Assembly: GCA_014377485.1 (NCBI GenBank)
Contig: JACMPM010000080.1
Span: forward strand, 1 to 35,098
Length of the DNA: 35,098 nt
Direction of reading: 5' to 3'
Origin: Bacteriovorax sp.
Lineage (GTDB): Bacteria; Bdellovibrionota; Bacteriovoracia; Bacteriovoracales; Bacteriovoracaceae
How positions within the stretch are numbered: the first letter of the stretch is position 1; each line of letters begins with the position of its first letter. Positions 1-7,362 of the stretch are shown here, one piece after another. A program made the translations under genes and the position numbers. Under the pieces are notes generated by a model, which searched no databases, was not told the origin of the DNA, and saw only the letters and a list, made by a program, of their open reading frames with translations.

Positions 1-472
1 AAATAGTTCCGGCAATGGGAGTTCCAAAAATAGAAGCAAACCCAGCGCTCATTCCCACCATTAAAATAATTTTTCGGTTATTGAAATAGGTCCCAAAATA
101 TTTTGAAAATTGATCACTTATTCCTGCACTCATTTGAACTGCAGCTCCTTCACGCCCGACAGAAGCTCCGAACAGATGAGAGAGAACTGCACTTACAAAA
201 ATCATGGGTGCCATTCTACGCGGTATATGTTTTTGAGGGTTATGGATTTCATCTAAAATTAAATTGTTTCCACCATCGACGTCCATTCCAAAGCGATTAT
301 AAAACCAAGCAATCAGCACTCCAGTTACAGGAAGGAAAATGACAATCCACTGGTGAGCACGCCTGAAATCAATAGCCGCGTTCACCGAAACCAGAAAAGT
401 ATAAGAAGCAATGCCGGCCAAAACACCGACTAAGATTGAGAGCAAGGTCCATTTAAATAAAAGTTTTAGCAT
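1..472 (-). CDS. CLC-family chloride channel or Cl-/H+ antiporter, N-terminal part (truncated by window edge)
   Basis: The first 157 codons of a CLC protein can be read from an ATG at 472 leftwards without a stop; the gene runs off the window. CLC proteins move chloride, or exchange it for protons, across the inner membrane. Residues 5-30 form a hydrophobic helix. The reading frame contains GREGAAVQMS, which matches the CLC GREGP signature carrying the gating glutamate, followed later by MSAGFASIFGTPIAG, typical of the next conserved helix. No clear Shine-Dalgarno precedes the start, but a stop lies in frame just upstream (509-511) and no other start codon lies between. It is divergent from the 617 gene. 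Family assignment is firm; transport mode (channel or antiporter) cannot be told from this part. Confidence 0.9.
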   Translation of the reverse strand, partial: MLKLLFKWTLLSILVGVLAGIASYTFLVSVNAAIDFRRAHQWIVIFLPVTGVLIAWFYNRFGMDVDGGNNLILDEIHNPQKHIPRRMAPMIFVSAVLSHLFGASVGREGAAVQMSAGISDQFSKYFGTYFNNRKIILMVGMSAGFASIFGTPIAGTI

Positions 473-571
473 AGATATAGAATACGAGGATTCAGGGGGT
501 TTGTCTCGCTAGTTGCAGATTTTTTGACCTATAAAGTTTACATGCTCCACCAATGGAATCACCTAGCACGA

Positions 572-577
572 TATAAT
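572..577 (+). promoter_or_regulatory. Candidate -10 box upstream of the 617 operon
   Basis: A perfect TATAAT lies about 40 bases before the start codon at 617 in the divergent gap 473-616. No convincing -35 hexamer is seen at the expected distance, so this is only a candidate. Nothing else was recognised in this gap. Confidence 0.3.
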
Positions 578-616
578 TTTATAAATTTTTAAATAAGCTC
601 TAGTTTGAGGCAAATG

Positions 617-1582
617 ATGAAATCTCTAAATAAATTGATAGATCTTCTAACGGCAGCCTATATTTGGGCCTGCCTGACTGTTCACAATACTTGGGGAATC
701 ATAAACGTTTTTAATATCGTTTGGATGAAGCCTATGAAAGGTGGATTACTTAAGGCAGATCATCCAATGGTGACTGGAATTAACCCTGACAATGGTGACA
801 TGATTTGGAAACAAAATATAATTTTTCAATCCGTTAGAAGTGCTGAATTAAAAGATGCTCCAAATGACAACGAAATAGTATGCGATGTTGGAAATCATAT
901 GCGCAAAATGGTTGAAGTTTCGTCTTCTAGTAAGGAGTTTCCCAACGGTAAGCCAGATCGTATGCCGCCTGCAATCAATTATATTCATGGATGTGTTCAT
1001 TATAACGGTGGATTTTTTCTCTTCAACGATTTCAAAGATGCCATTTCTCATTTTAGTAATATTGATTTTCAAAACTCATTTAAGCGTTTCGTGAAAGAAG
1101 AAGGTCGCGAACCAGTAACTATTTTTAGAAATCGTAACTATGACAGAATGGAATATTTAGAATTTGTTTGTTTTTTGCGTACAATCTTTCCTTGGTTTTC
1201 AAATACCAACGGTAATAAAAAAAGAATTGGTTGGGGAAACCCAGCACCATACCCGTCGGTAAATACTATTACTGGTTATTGGATGGATGACACTTACAAA
1301 ATCTATAGTGAAGAAGGTAGACAAAGTGTTTGCAGATCTGCAGTCACAAAACAATATTTTTCTGAAAAAGTTTATGTCGGTAAACGCTTAACAACTAAAT
1401 CCGAAGAGAAATTCCTCGCTCATTTTACCAATGAAAGAGTTATTGCTCGAGGAGAAAAAGGTAATATGTTTTTCGTTGATCTTCGTAAGCTCTCTAGAGG
1501 ATATAAGTTTGATCCTTCAAAAAAATTGCCAAACATTGCAAACCGATTAATGGAAAAGTGTTTCAACACTAGCACTTTATAA
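617..1582 (+). CDS. Uncharacterised protein, 321 aa, first gene of a three-gene unit
   Basis: I do not recognise this family. The start at ATG 617 is chosen because GAGG (607-610) sits six bases upstream; ATG 614 is possible and a TTG at 605 is less likely. Residues about 8-30 are moderately hydrophobic and could be a single membrane helix or an uncleaved signal. The rest is mixed polar with several Trp, Asn and Gly residues and no motif I can name; a few Cys residues are scattered. It ends two bases before the next gene, and the YbhN-type membrane gene follows that, so the three are probably co-transcribed. A role in envelope or lipid chemistry is only suggested by that neighbour. Confidence 0.75.
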   Translation: MKSLNKLIDLLTAAYIWACLTVHNTWGIINVFNIVWMKPMKGGLLKADHPMVTGINPDNGDMIWKQNIIFQSVRSAELKDAPNDNEIVCDVGNHMRKMVEVSSSSKEFPNGKPDRMPPAINYIHGCVHYNGGFFLFNDFKDAISHFSNIDFQNSFKRFVKEEGREPVTIFRNRNYDRMEYLEFVCFLRTIFPWFSNTNGNKKRIGWGNPAPYPSVNTITGYWMDDTYKIYSEEGRQSVCRSAVTKQYFSEKVYVGKRLTTKSEEKFLAHFTNERVIARGEKGNMFFVDLRKLSRGYKFDPSKKLPNIANRLMEKCFNTSTL

Positions 1583-1584
1583 TA

Positions 1585-2208
1585 ATGAAAATTGACCAAG
1601 ACGCAATTATTAACGTTTCCCAAGAAGTTACCAAAAGTGATGGGAGCAATGATGGAATTTGGTTTTTTGGTGATAAGTTAGAAATTGGAAATGAACTTAT
1701 TATTGGTTTCTCTCCGACAAACTACCATTGTTTTATAATTTGTGGAGACCAAGAGTTCCATCCACGCTTTAGCATCAACCCTTGCAAGTACCAGCCTTCA
1801 AGAGTGGACAATGTAAGGGCCGCTCTGTTAATTCGAATTAAAAACATTTCAAAAGAAGATATTTTGAACTTTCAACTATACCTGAGTGCTATGAAAGACA
1901 AACGAACTCCTACCTGCCACCAGGGTTTGTTGAAAGTTCTCAAGAGAGGAATTGGTCTAAAAATACCTAATCAATCCATTTTTTGGACAACACCAAAGTC
2001 TTTCTTAAAAGGAATTTTGGGTAAAGGTTTAGTTGATAAAAATAATAATGAAGTTTTTCTAGAAGTGTACAACACAAGAAATAAATCTCTTAAAGAAATT
2101 TATTTTGATCTTAGTATTATCAGATGGAAATACGCCTGGGTATTCAGTTTAAGTAATATTTATTTTCAAATACTAAAAATAATAAAACCTCAGATACTCG
2201 TGAGATAA
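1585..2208 (+). CDS. Uncharacterised protein, 207 aa, second gene of the three-gene unit
   Basis: Not recognised. The ATG follows the previous stop after two bases, and the next gene starts two bases after this stop, which points to translational coupling even though no good Shine-Dalgarno is seen. The protein has no signal peptide. A stretch RTPTCHQGLLKVL places a Cys at the head of a likely helix, and an earlier NYHCFI segment carries a His; this loosely recalls papain-like Cys-His enzymes but is not enough to assign one. The last 30 residues are rich in aromatic and aliphatic residues and could be membrane-associating. Function unknown. Confidence 0.75.
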   Translation: MKIDQDAIINVSQEVTKSDGSNDGIWFFGDKLEIGNELIIGFSPTNYHCFIICGDQEFHPRFSINPCKYQPSRVDNVRAALLIRIKNISKEDILNFQLYLSAMKDKRTPTCHQGLLKVLKRGIGLKIPNQSIFWTTPKSFLKGILGKGLVDKNNNEVFLEVYNTRNKSLKEIYFDLSIIRWKYAWVFSLSNIYFQILKIIKPQILVR

Positions 2209-2210
2209 AT

Positions 2211-3200
2211 ATGACTGAAAGAACTAAAAAAATTTATCATCGCATACTACTGACACTTTCAGCTGCCCTCTTGATTGGATTTGGATTTTATGTCCATAAG
2301 AACAGCGCTTCATTCGAAAAAATCAAATCTATTAATTTAAGCCTTATTTTTCTTTTAATTAGCATTCATGCACTTAACTATCTTCTGCTAGGGATTACAC
2401 ATTTTTATCCCTTGAGAAAACATAATATCTTTTTAAAATTTAAAGAATGGTATGGCCTATGTACCGTTTCCGAGCTTTTCAATATGCTCTTGCCTGCTAA
2501 AGGTGGAACAGCAATTCGAATGATGTATATTAATGAAAAAAAAGGACTTCCGATTAGAGAATTTCTCTCTATGGGCCTTGCCGTCGTCCTAACTGGTTTT
2601 TCATTACTGGGAATCGTTGGAACTATTTATTGCCACTTTTTCCTTCAAAAACACAATATTGTTTTTGTAGCACTTGAATCGCTTTTCATTGCATTAACCA
2701 TTTCATCTTTTCTTTTGATATTTGCTTCAGAACTACTCTCACGACTTTTTAAGATGGAGCGCAGGTATTCACCTAAGAAATATTTAACTGATAAAAAAAT
2801 TGTTCTAATCTCAATCCTTTGTTACTTGGGAATGTTTATTCTTTACCCCATAAAAATCTATCTTTCATTTAAGGCCATCGGAATACATATTCACTTGATT
2901 GATTCATTTGAAATCAGTTTGATTCTTTTAGCATCCTCTTTCTTTCAAGTTCTTCCTGGAAATATCGGAGTGAAAGAAGTAGCGACTGCTTATATCGCTC
3001 AACAATATGGGATTCAATTTGAGACAGCATTGCTTGCCAGTTTGGTTGACCGTGCCATTTTACTGCTGTTCTTATTTCCTTTCGGCGCTTATTTTTATTG
3101 GGATTTATTATTGGGTGGAAGCCTGCCTAAAATCAACTGGCCTAAAACAGAAGCGTCTTCACGTATTCCTCTAATGAAACGACTGGTAAAGGTTCGCTGA
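2211..3200 (+). CDS. YbhN/UPF0104-type membrane protein (lysylphosphatidylglycerol synthase TM-domain family)
   Basis: A 329-residue polytopic inner-membrane protein with about seven or eight hydrophobic segments. Two stretches are typical of this family: NMLLPAKGGTAIRMMYI in the first half and VLPGNIGVKEVATAY followed by LLASLVDRAILL in the second. Relatives include the flippase half of MprF and the YbhN and AglD-type proteins, which act on lipid or lipid-linked substrates; the substrate here cannot be inferred. It is the last gene of the 617-3200 unit. Its C-terminal tail after the last membrane helix (about 27 residues) is encoded entirely inside the 3' end of the convergent flavoprotein gene, a 106-base overlap, so the tail may be a read-through extension. 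Confidence 0.85.
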   Translation: MTERTKKIYHRILLTLSAALLIGFGFYVHKNSASFEKIKSINLSLIFLLISIHALNYLLLGITHFYPLRKHNIFLKFKEWYGLCTVSELFNMLLPAKGGTAIRMMYINEKKGLPIREFLSMGLAVVLTGFSLLGIVGTIYCHFFLQKHNIVFVALESLFIALTISSFLLIFASELLSRLFKMERRYSPKKYLTDKKIVLISILCYLGMFILYPIKIYLSFKAIGIHIHLIDSFEISLILLASSFFQVLPGNIGVKEVATAYIAQQYGIQFETALLASLVDRAILLLFLFPFGAYFYWDLLLGGSLPKINWPKTEASSRIPLMKRLVKVR

Positions 3201-4129
3201 GTTCCTCGACCTAAGTAATAAAGCCCATCAACAGTAGATGACTCGAAATCATTCCGTAAATGGATTGCCGTTGGCCTGAATCCAGTGGCAAAAATGATGG
3301 CATCTATCTCTTGAATTGTTCCACAGGTAAAATGAACTTTTTTATTTTCAATTTTTACAATATCCCCTAAGACTTTTACATGATTCTTTATCACCATTTT
3401 TGCATTTATATGCATCGGAACTTCTCTTGCTTCTTTAATGCGAATATTAAATTTCTTAATAATTCCTTCATAGAAATTCAGATGTTTTAAAAAATGTTTT
3501 AAAAGAAAAAGAGGTGGACTGAATCGAACTGGACTTCTTACGGAAAGAAACAATTGATGTTTACCAGTCGTCGCTAACTCGCAAAGAAGTTGTCCCGCAG
3601 ACAGACGTTTACCTATCACTAATATTTTATTATGTTGATTTAATTGCGAGCAGTTTTTGTAATCCTTAAAATGCATCATAAATGGAGCATTTCCATTGAT
3701 CTTCAAAAGAGGAATGTAGGGAAAGCTAAAATAACCACGGCAATCCACGACTAAAGCTGCCTTATATTTATCACTATGTGTTCGGACTACAAAATGACTA
3801 TTCTCTTTAGTAATTTCCAAGACATTATTACGAGTTTTAACTTTCAAGTGATGGCTGTTTGAAAAATTTTCAAGATAAAGAGCATAATCTTTAGCTGTGA
3901 GAGTTTTGTTTGAATCAAATAGCTTAAGATCCTCTTCGAGTAAAAAATTAGACTTCCAATAAGATATCAGATGAAGATGGTCTGGCATTTGAGTCCAAGA
4001 AGAACCAACTTTGTCATTTTGTTCTAAAATTAAGTAATCAACATTATGCCTGCTCAGGTAATACCCGAGAATAAGGCCCGCAGGACCTGCTCCGATGATC
4101 ACGACTTTTTGATTGATACTATTTTCCAT
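3095..4129 (-). CDS. FAD/NAD(P)-binding flavoprotein, flavin-containing monooxygenase-like
   Basis: A 344-residue protein with an N-terminal FAD-binding Rossmann motif GAGPAG (residues 13-18), the downstream acidic strand end LILEQ, and the VGSSW segment common in flavin-containing monooxygenases. A second nucleotide-binding stretch VIGKRLSAGQ corresponds to the NADPH motif GxGxSG, here with K and R in place of the first glycines' neighbours. ATGFRP near residue 280 is the usual FMO-family closing motif. The substrate is unknown. It is divergent from the arsenosugar operon and shares a 47-base gap with it; ArsO-type flavoproteins occur in arsenic loci, so a link is possible but unproven. Its 3' end overlaps the YbhN-type gene by 106 bases. 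Confidence 0.85.
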   Translation of the reverse strand: MENSINQKVVIIGAGPAGLILGYYLSRHNVDYLILEQNDKVGSSWTQMPDHLHLISYWKSNFLLEEDLKLFDSNKTLTAKDYALYLENFSNSHHLKVKTRNNVLEITKENSHFVVRTHSDKYKAALVVDCRGYFSFPYIPLLKINGNAPFMMHFKDYKNCSQLNQHNKILVIGKRLSAGQLLCELATTGKHQLFLSVRSPVRFSPPLFLLKHFLKHLNFYEGIIKKFNIRIKEAREVPMHINAKMVIKNHVKVLGDIVKIENKKVHFTCGTIQEIDAIIFATGFRPTAIHLRNDFESSTVDGLYYLGRGTQRTFTSRFIRGIREDASVLGQLILGRLPPNNKSQ

Positions 4130-4162
4130 AGAGTAATTTTAATTCATTCTCAAAAAATATTC

Positions 4163-4170
4163 ATTATAAT
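4163..4170. promoter_or_regulatory. Symmetrical -10 element between two divergent genes
   Basis: ATTATAAT is its own reverse complement, so it gives TATAAT on both strands. On the plus strand TATAAT (4165-4170) ends six bases before the ATG at 4177, which would put the transcript start at or next to the start codon (leaderless mRNA). On the minus strand it lies about 34 bases before the flavoprotein start. Neither start codon has a Shine-Dalgarno. The -35 regions are weak. Confidence 0.4.
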
Positions 4171-4176
4171 AAATTC

Positions 4177-5352
4177 ATGACAATAATTCCCTCAATTGTT
4201 TCCGCACTCATTTCAATCCTTTTATGGCTCTATATGCGCCATAATTTAAAACGCAATCTTGTGAATCTTTTCCAAGTTAGCCATCGATGGCTTTATGGAT
4301 TTGATTTTATTTTTGTTTTTTGTGCTTTTTTTAGATTTATTTATCGATTACAAAATTCATATTTAAATAATTCACCTTTTTATTTTTTAATGAACCTTAG
4401 CTATGTGCTCTTAGGTTTTCTGGGATTAATTACTTTAGTTTTTATTCTTTTAGATCTTAAGCATCTTTTCGATAGTTTTTTTAAAAGAGCCAACCCTGCG
4501 CCTGTAGATCTTGGAAGACGTGAATTCTTTAAAAAAAATTTGGCACTCACAGGAATCGCCACGAGCACTATGATTGCCGGAGCCGGATATGCCAATTCTT
4601 TTGTTCCTCAAGTAATTACAGTCCACATCCCTCTTTCTCTTGAACACAAAAATTTAAATGGCTTAAAGATTGTTCAATTATCAGATATTCATATTGGGCC
4701 AACTTTAAAAAAAGATTTTTGTGAGATGCTTGTGACAAAAGTAAATGCTCTTAAACCCGATTTAATAGCTATTACTGGCGATATGGTTGATGGCAAAGTT
4801 GATTATTTAAAAGACGAATTACTTCCCTTTCTAAATTTTAAATCTCGCCTTGGAACTTTTTATATTACAGGAAACCACGAATATTATTGGTACGCCGACG
4901 AATGGGTTGAATGGGCACGAAATTCTGGAATGACTCCTCTAATAAATAAAAACATTAAACTTTCACATAATAATACAGAATTCTATCTGGCGGGGGTCTC
5001 AGACCAATCAAGTATTAGGCTTGATAAAAAAAATGCAAGTGATCCTGGAAAGGCAGCATTCGGAATTCCAGCTGAAGCGTATAAAGTTTTGCTAGCTCAT
5101 CAACCTAGTGCCTGCTTTAAAGCCTGCAAGGTTGGATTTCATACTCAGCTTTCCGGCCATACGCATGGTGGCCAGGGCTTTCCATGGAATATTATTGTAA
5201 GTCTGGTTCAACCCTATATTCGTGGACTCAATAATCACGAAGGAATGAATGTGTATGTACATAGCGGTACCGGTTTTTGGGGGCCGCCTAATCGCTTTAT
5301 GGTTAATTCGGAAATTGCAGAAATCATATTCACTTCGAAGGGAGAATCCTAA
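4177..5352 (+). CDS. Membrane-anchored calcineurin-like metallophosphatase (YkuE/YaeI type) with internal Tat-like motif
   Basis: A 391-residue protein. Residues 1-95 contain about three hydrophobic helices. Residues 114-120 read RREFFKK, followed by a hydrophobic stretch ending near AGAGYA (about 139), which looks like a twin-arginine export signal placed internally. The rest is a calcineurin-like phosphoesterase with all metal-binding motifs: SDIHIG (D170, H172), GDMVD (201-205), GNHE (232-235), a later His in LLAHQP, and GHTHGGQ (327-333). YkuE of Bacillus is a known Tat substrate. The catalytic domain is therefore probably outside the cytoplasm. It is the first gene of the arsenosugar operon; its TAA overlaps the next ATG (TAATG), so the two are coupled. 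Physiological substrate unknown. Confidence 0.88.
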   Translation: MTIIPSIVSALISILLWLYMRHNLKRNLVNLFQVSHRWLYGFDFIFVFCAFFRFIYRLQNSYLNNSPFYFLMNLSYVLLGFLGLITLVFILLDLKHLFDSFFKRANPAPVDLGRREFFKKNLALTGIATSTMIAGAGYANSFVPQVITVHIPLSLEHKNLNGLKIVQLSDIHIGPTLKKDFCEMLVTKVNALKPDLIAITGDMVDGKVDYLKDELLPFLNFKSRLGTFYITGNHEYYWYADEWVEWARNSGMTPLINKNIKLSHNNTEFYLAGVSDQSSIRLDKKNASDPGKAAFGIPAEAYKVLLAHQPSACFKACKVGFHTQLSGHTHGGQGFPWNIIVSLVQPYIRGLNNHEGMNVYVHSGTGFWGPPNRFMVNSEIAEIIFTSKGES

Positions 5353-6308
5353 TGCTGTCATTTGTTAAAAAACTAGATGAACACCAAATCAATCTCAAAA
5401 GAATTGCAATTGATATTTTACAAATCAATGTTGGTAAACTCTGCAATCAAGCTTGTCACCATTGCCATGTTGAGGCTGGTCCTACCAGAACTGAAATCAT
5501 GACCGAAAAAACGGTTGATCGAATTATTGAATTGATAGCCCAGTCACCGGAACTTAAAACCATCGATCTAACAGGTGGTGCTCCGGAAATAAATCCCTAT
5601 TTTAAAAAACTTGTCATCGCTGCACGTTCAATGAATCTGGAAGTAATTGATAGATGCAATCTTACAATTTTTTATGAAAAAGGTTTTGAAGACATCCCAC
5701 AATTTTTAAAGGATCAAAAAGTTCATGTGATTGCTTCCATGCCTTGTTATACTAAAGACAATGTAGACAAACAAAGAGGCCGTGGAGTTTTTGATAAAAG
5801 TATTGAAGGTTTAAAACTTTTAAACTCTCTGGGTTTTGGAGTGGAAGGGACTGGCTTGATACTGGATTTAGTTTATAACCCCGGCGGAGCCTTTCTTCCT
5901 GGAGATCAAGAAAAACTTGAAAGTGATTATAAACGTGAATTAAAACAATTTTTTAATCTAGAATTTAATCAGCTTTATACAATCACCAATATGCCTATCA
6001 AACGATTTCTGGACGATCTCAACCGCCAGGGAAAATATGCTGAGTATATGGATCTTCTTGTTAATAATTTTAACCCTCATGCTGCCAATTCTGTTATGTG
6101 CAAATCTCTGATCTCGATTGGCTGGGATGGACTAATTTACGACTGTGACTTCAATCAAATGCTCGAGATCCCAGTTGATTCTAAAAAAACTACATTGTGG
6201 GACATTCAAAAAATAGACGTTTTTAAAAATAGAAACATTGCTCTGGCCAATCACTGTTACGGCTGTACTGCTGGTGCAGGAAGTTCGTGCGGTGGAGCTC
6301 TTATTTAG
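5352..6308 (+). CDS. arsS: Arsenosugar biosynthesis radical SAM protein ArsS
   Basis: 318 residues with the radical SAM cysteine triad CNQACHHC (C31, C35, C38) and a Cys-rich C-terminus (C302, C305, C313) ending SSCGGALI, the arrangement of the radical SAM/Cys-rich (ArsS) family. In the known pathway ArsS joins dimethylated arsenic to the 5'-deoxyadenosyl group of SAM, giving the first arsenosugar nucleoside. The start overlaps the previous stop by one base and GGAG lies in the end of the upstream gene. The immediately following arsM and the glycosyltransferase fusion strengthen the assignment. Length is normal for the family and no key residue is missing. Confidence 0.93.
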   Translation: MLSFVKKLDEHQINLKRIAIDILQINVGKLCNQACHHCHVEAGPTRTEIMTEKTVDRIIELIAQSPELKTIDLTGGAPEINPYFKKLVIAARSMNLEVIDRCNLTIFYEKGFEDIPQFLKDQKVHVIASMPCYTKDNVDKQRGRGVFDKSIEGLKLLNSLGFGVEGTGLILDLVYNPGGAFLPGDQEKLESDYKRELKQFFNLEFNQLYTITNMPIKRFLDDLNRQGKYAEYMDLLVNNFNPHAANSVMCKSLISIGWDGLIYDCDFNQMLEIPVDSKKTTLWDIQKIDVFKNRNIALANHCYGCTAGAGSSCGGALI

Positions 6309-6317
6309 GGATAAATT

Positions 6318-7361
6318 ATGGACAGTTTAGACAACATTAAAGAGTATTACGGAAAAGTTCTCCAAACCAACAACGACTTAAAAACTACTGCCTGTTGTAC
6401 AGCTGCGTCTATTCCACTTCACTTAAGAGATATCCTTAAACAAGTTCACGATGAAGTTATGGCCAAATTTTATGGCTGTGGATCACCTATCCCTTTTTTA
6501 GATCTGGAAGGAAAAACAGTATTAGATTTAGGAAGTGGATCAGGAAGAGACGCTTATATTCTTTCTAAATTAGTCGGCCCAAATGGAAAAGTCATTGGTG
6601 TAGATATGACCGATGAGCAATTAACAGTCGCTAGGCGCCATCAAGAGTATCATCAAAAAGCTTTTGGTCATCCGACTTCAAATATTACTTTCGTGAAAGG
6701 TTATATCGAAGATTTAAAAACGGCAAACATTGCAGACAACTCGATCGACCTTGTGGTTTCAAATTGCGTGATCAACTTATCTCCCAATAAGAAAAAAGTT
6801 TTTGAAGAAATATTTCGTGTTTTAAAACCAGGCGGAGAGCTTTATTTTTCGGATGTCTTTTCTGACCGGCGGATACCAAAAAATATTGCCAGCAATAAAG
6901 TCATTCTAGGTGAATGCCTGGGGGGGGCGCTTTACACTGAAGATTTTAGAAGAATTATGCAAGAGGTAGGTTGTTTTGATTTTCGCAGTATGGGGAAAAC
7001 TAAAATAGAAATTACGAATAAAGAAATCGCTAATGAGACTGGGAATATACAATTTTATTCAATCACCATAAGAGCCTTTAAACTTCCTCTTGAAGATCGT
7101 TGTGAAGACTATGGCCAGGTAGCCTATTACTTAGGGTCTATTCCTGAGTGCCCTCACCGGTTTGAGCTGGATGATCATCATTTATTTGAAACCAATAAAC
7201 CGATGCTCGTCTGTAGCAACACTGCAGATATGATTGGAGCCACTCATTATAAAAAACATTTTACAATTATTGGCAATAAAGAAAATCACTTAGGACTATT
7301 TGATTGTGGACCAACAACAGGTGCCAGCGCAGAAGATTGCGTGACCGGTGCTTGCTGCTGA
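6318..7361 (+). CDS. arsM: Arsenite S-adenosylmethionine methyltransferase ArsM
   Basis: 347 residues. The SAM-binding motif DLGSGSGRD lies at 70-78 and the methyltransferase post-motif RVLKPGGELYFSDVF at about 167-181. Cysteines at 26/27, 54, 150 and 200 match in order and closely in spacing the four conserved arsenic-binding cysteines of characterised ArsM enzymes (the last two are exactly 50 apart, as in the algal enzyme). ArsM methylates trivalent arsenic stepwise in the cytoplasm, supplying the dimethyl species for ArsS. The C-terminus has another Cys cluster (CGPTTG...DCVTGACC) that could also bind arsenic. It lies 9 bases after arsS with an AGGGA ribosome site. Confidence 0.93.
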   Translation: MDSLDNIKEYYGKVLQTNNDLKTTACCTAASIPLHLRDILKQVHDEVMAKFYGCGSPIPFLDLEGKTVLDLGSGSGRDAYILSKLVGPNGKVIGVDMTDEQLTVARRHQEYHQKAFGHPTSNITFVKGYIEDLKTANIADNSIDLVVSNCVINLSPNKKKVFEEIFRVLKPGGELYFSDVFSDRRIPKNIASNKVILGECLGGALYTEDFRRIMQEVGCFDFRSMGKTKIEITNKEIANETGNIQFYSITIRAFKLPLEDRCEDYGQVAYYLGSIPECPHRFELDDHHLFETNKPMLVCSNTADMIGATHYKKHFTIIGNKENHLGLFDCGPTTGASAEDCVTGACC

Positions 7362-7362
7362 A

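Noticed and set aside
3095-4129. Calling the flavoprotein ArsO
   Set aside because: Only proximity to arsenic genes supports this; the sequence shows a general flavin monooxygenase fold and it is on the opposite strand.
7348-7362. GTG start for the glycosyltransferase fusion overlapping arsM
   Set aside because: It lacks a ribosome site, and family members start close to the LSIIIPV strand, which fits ATG 7363.
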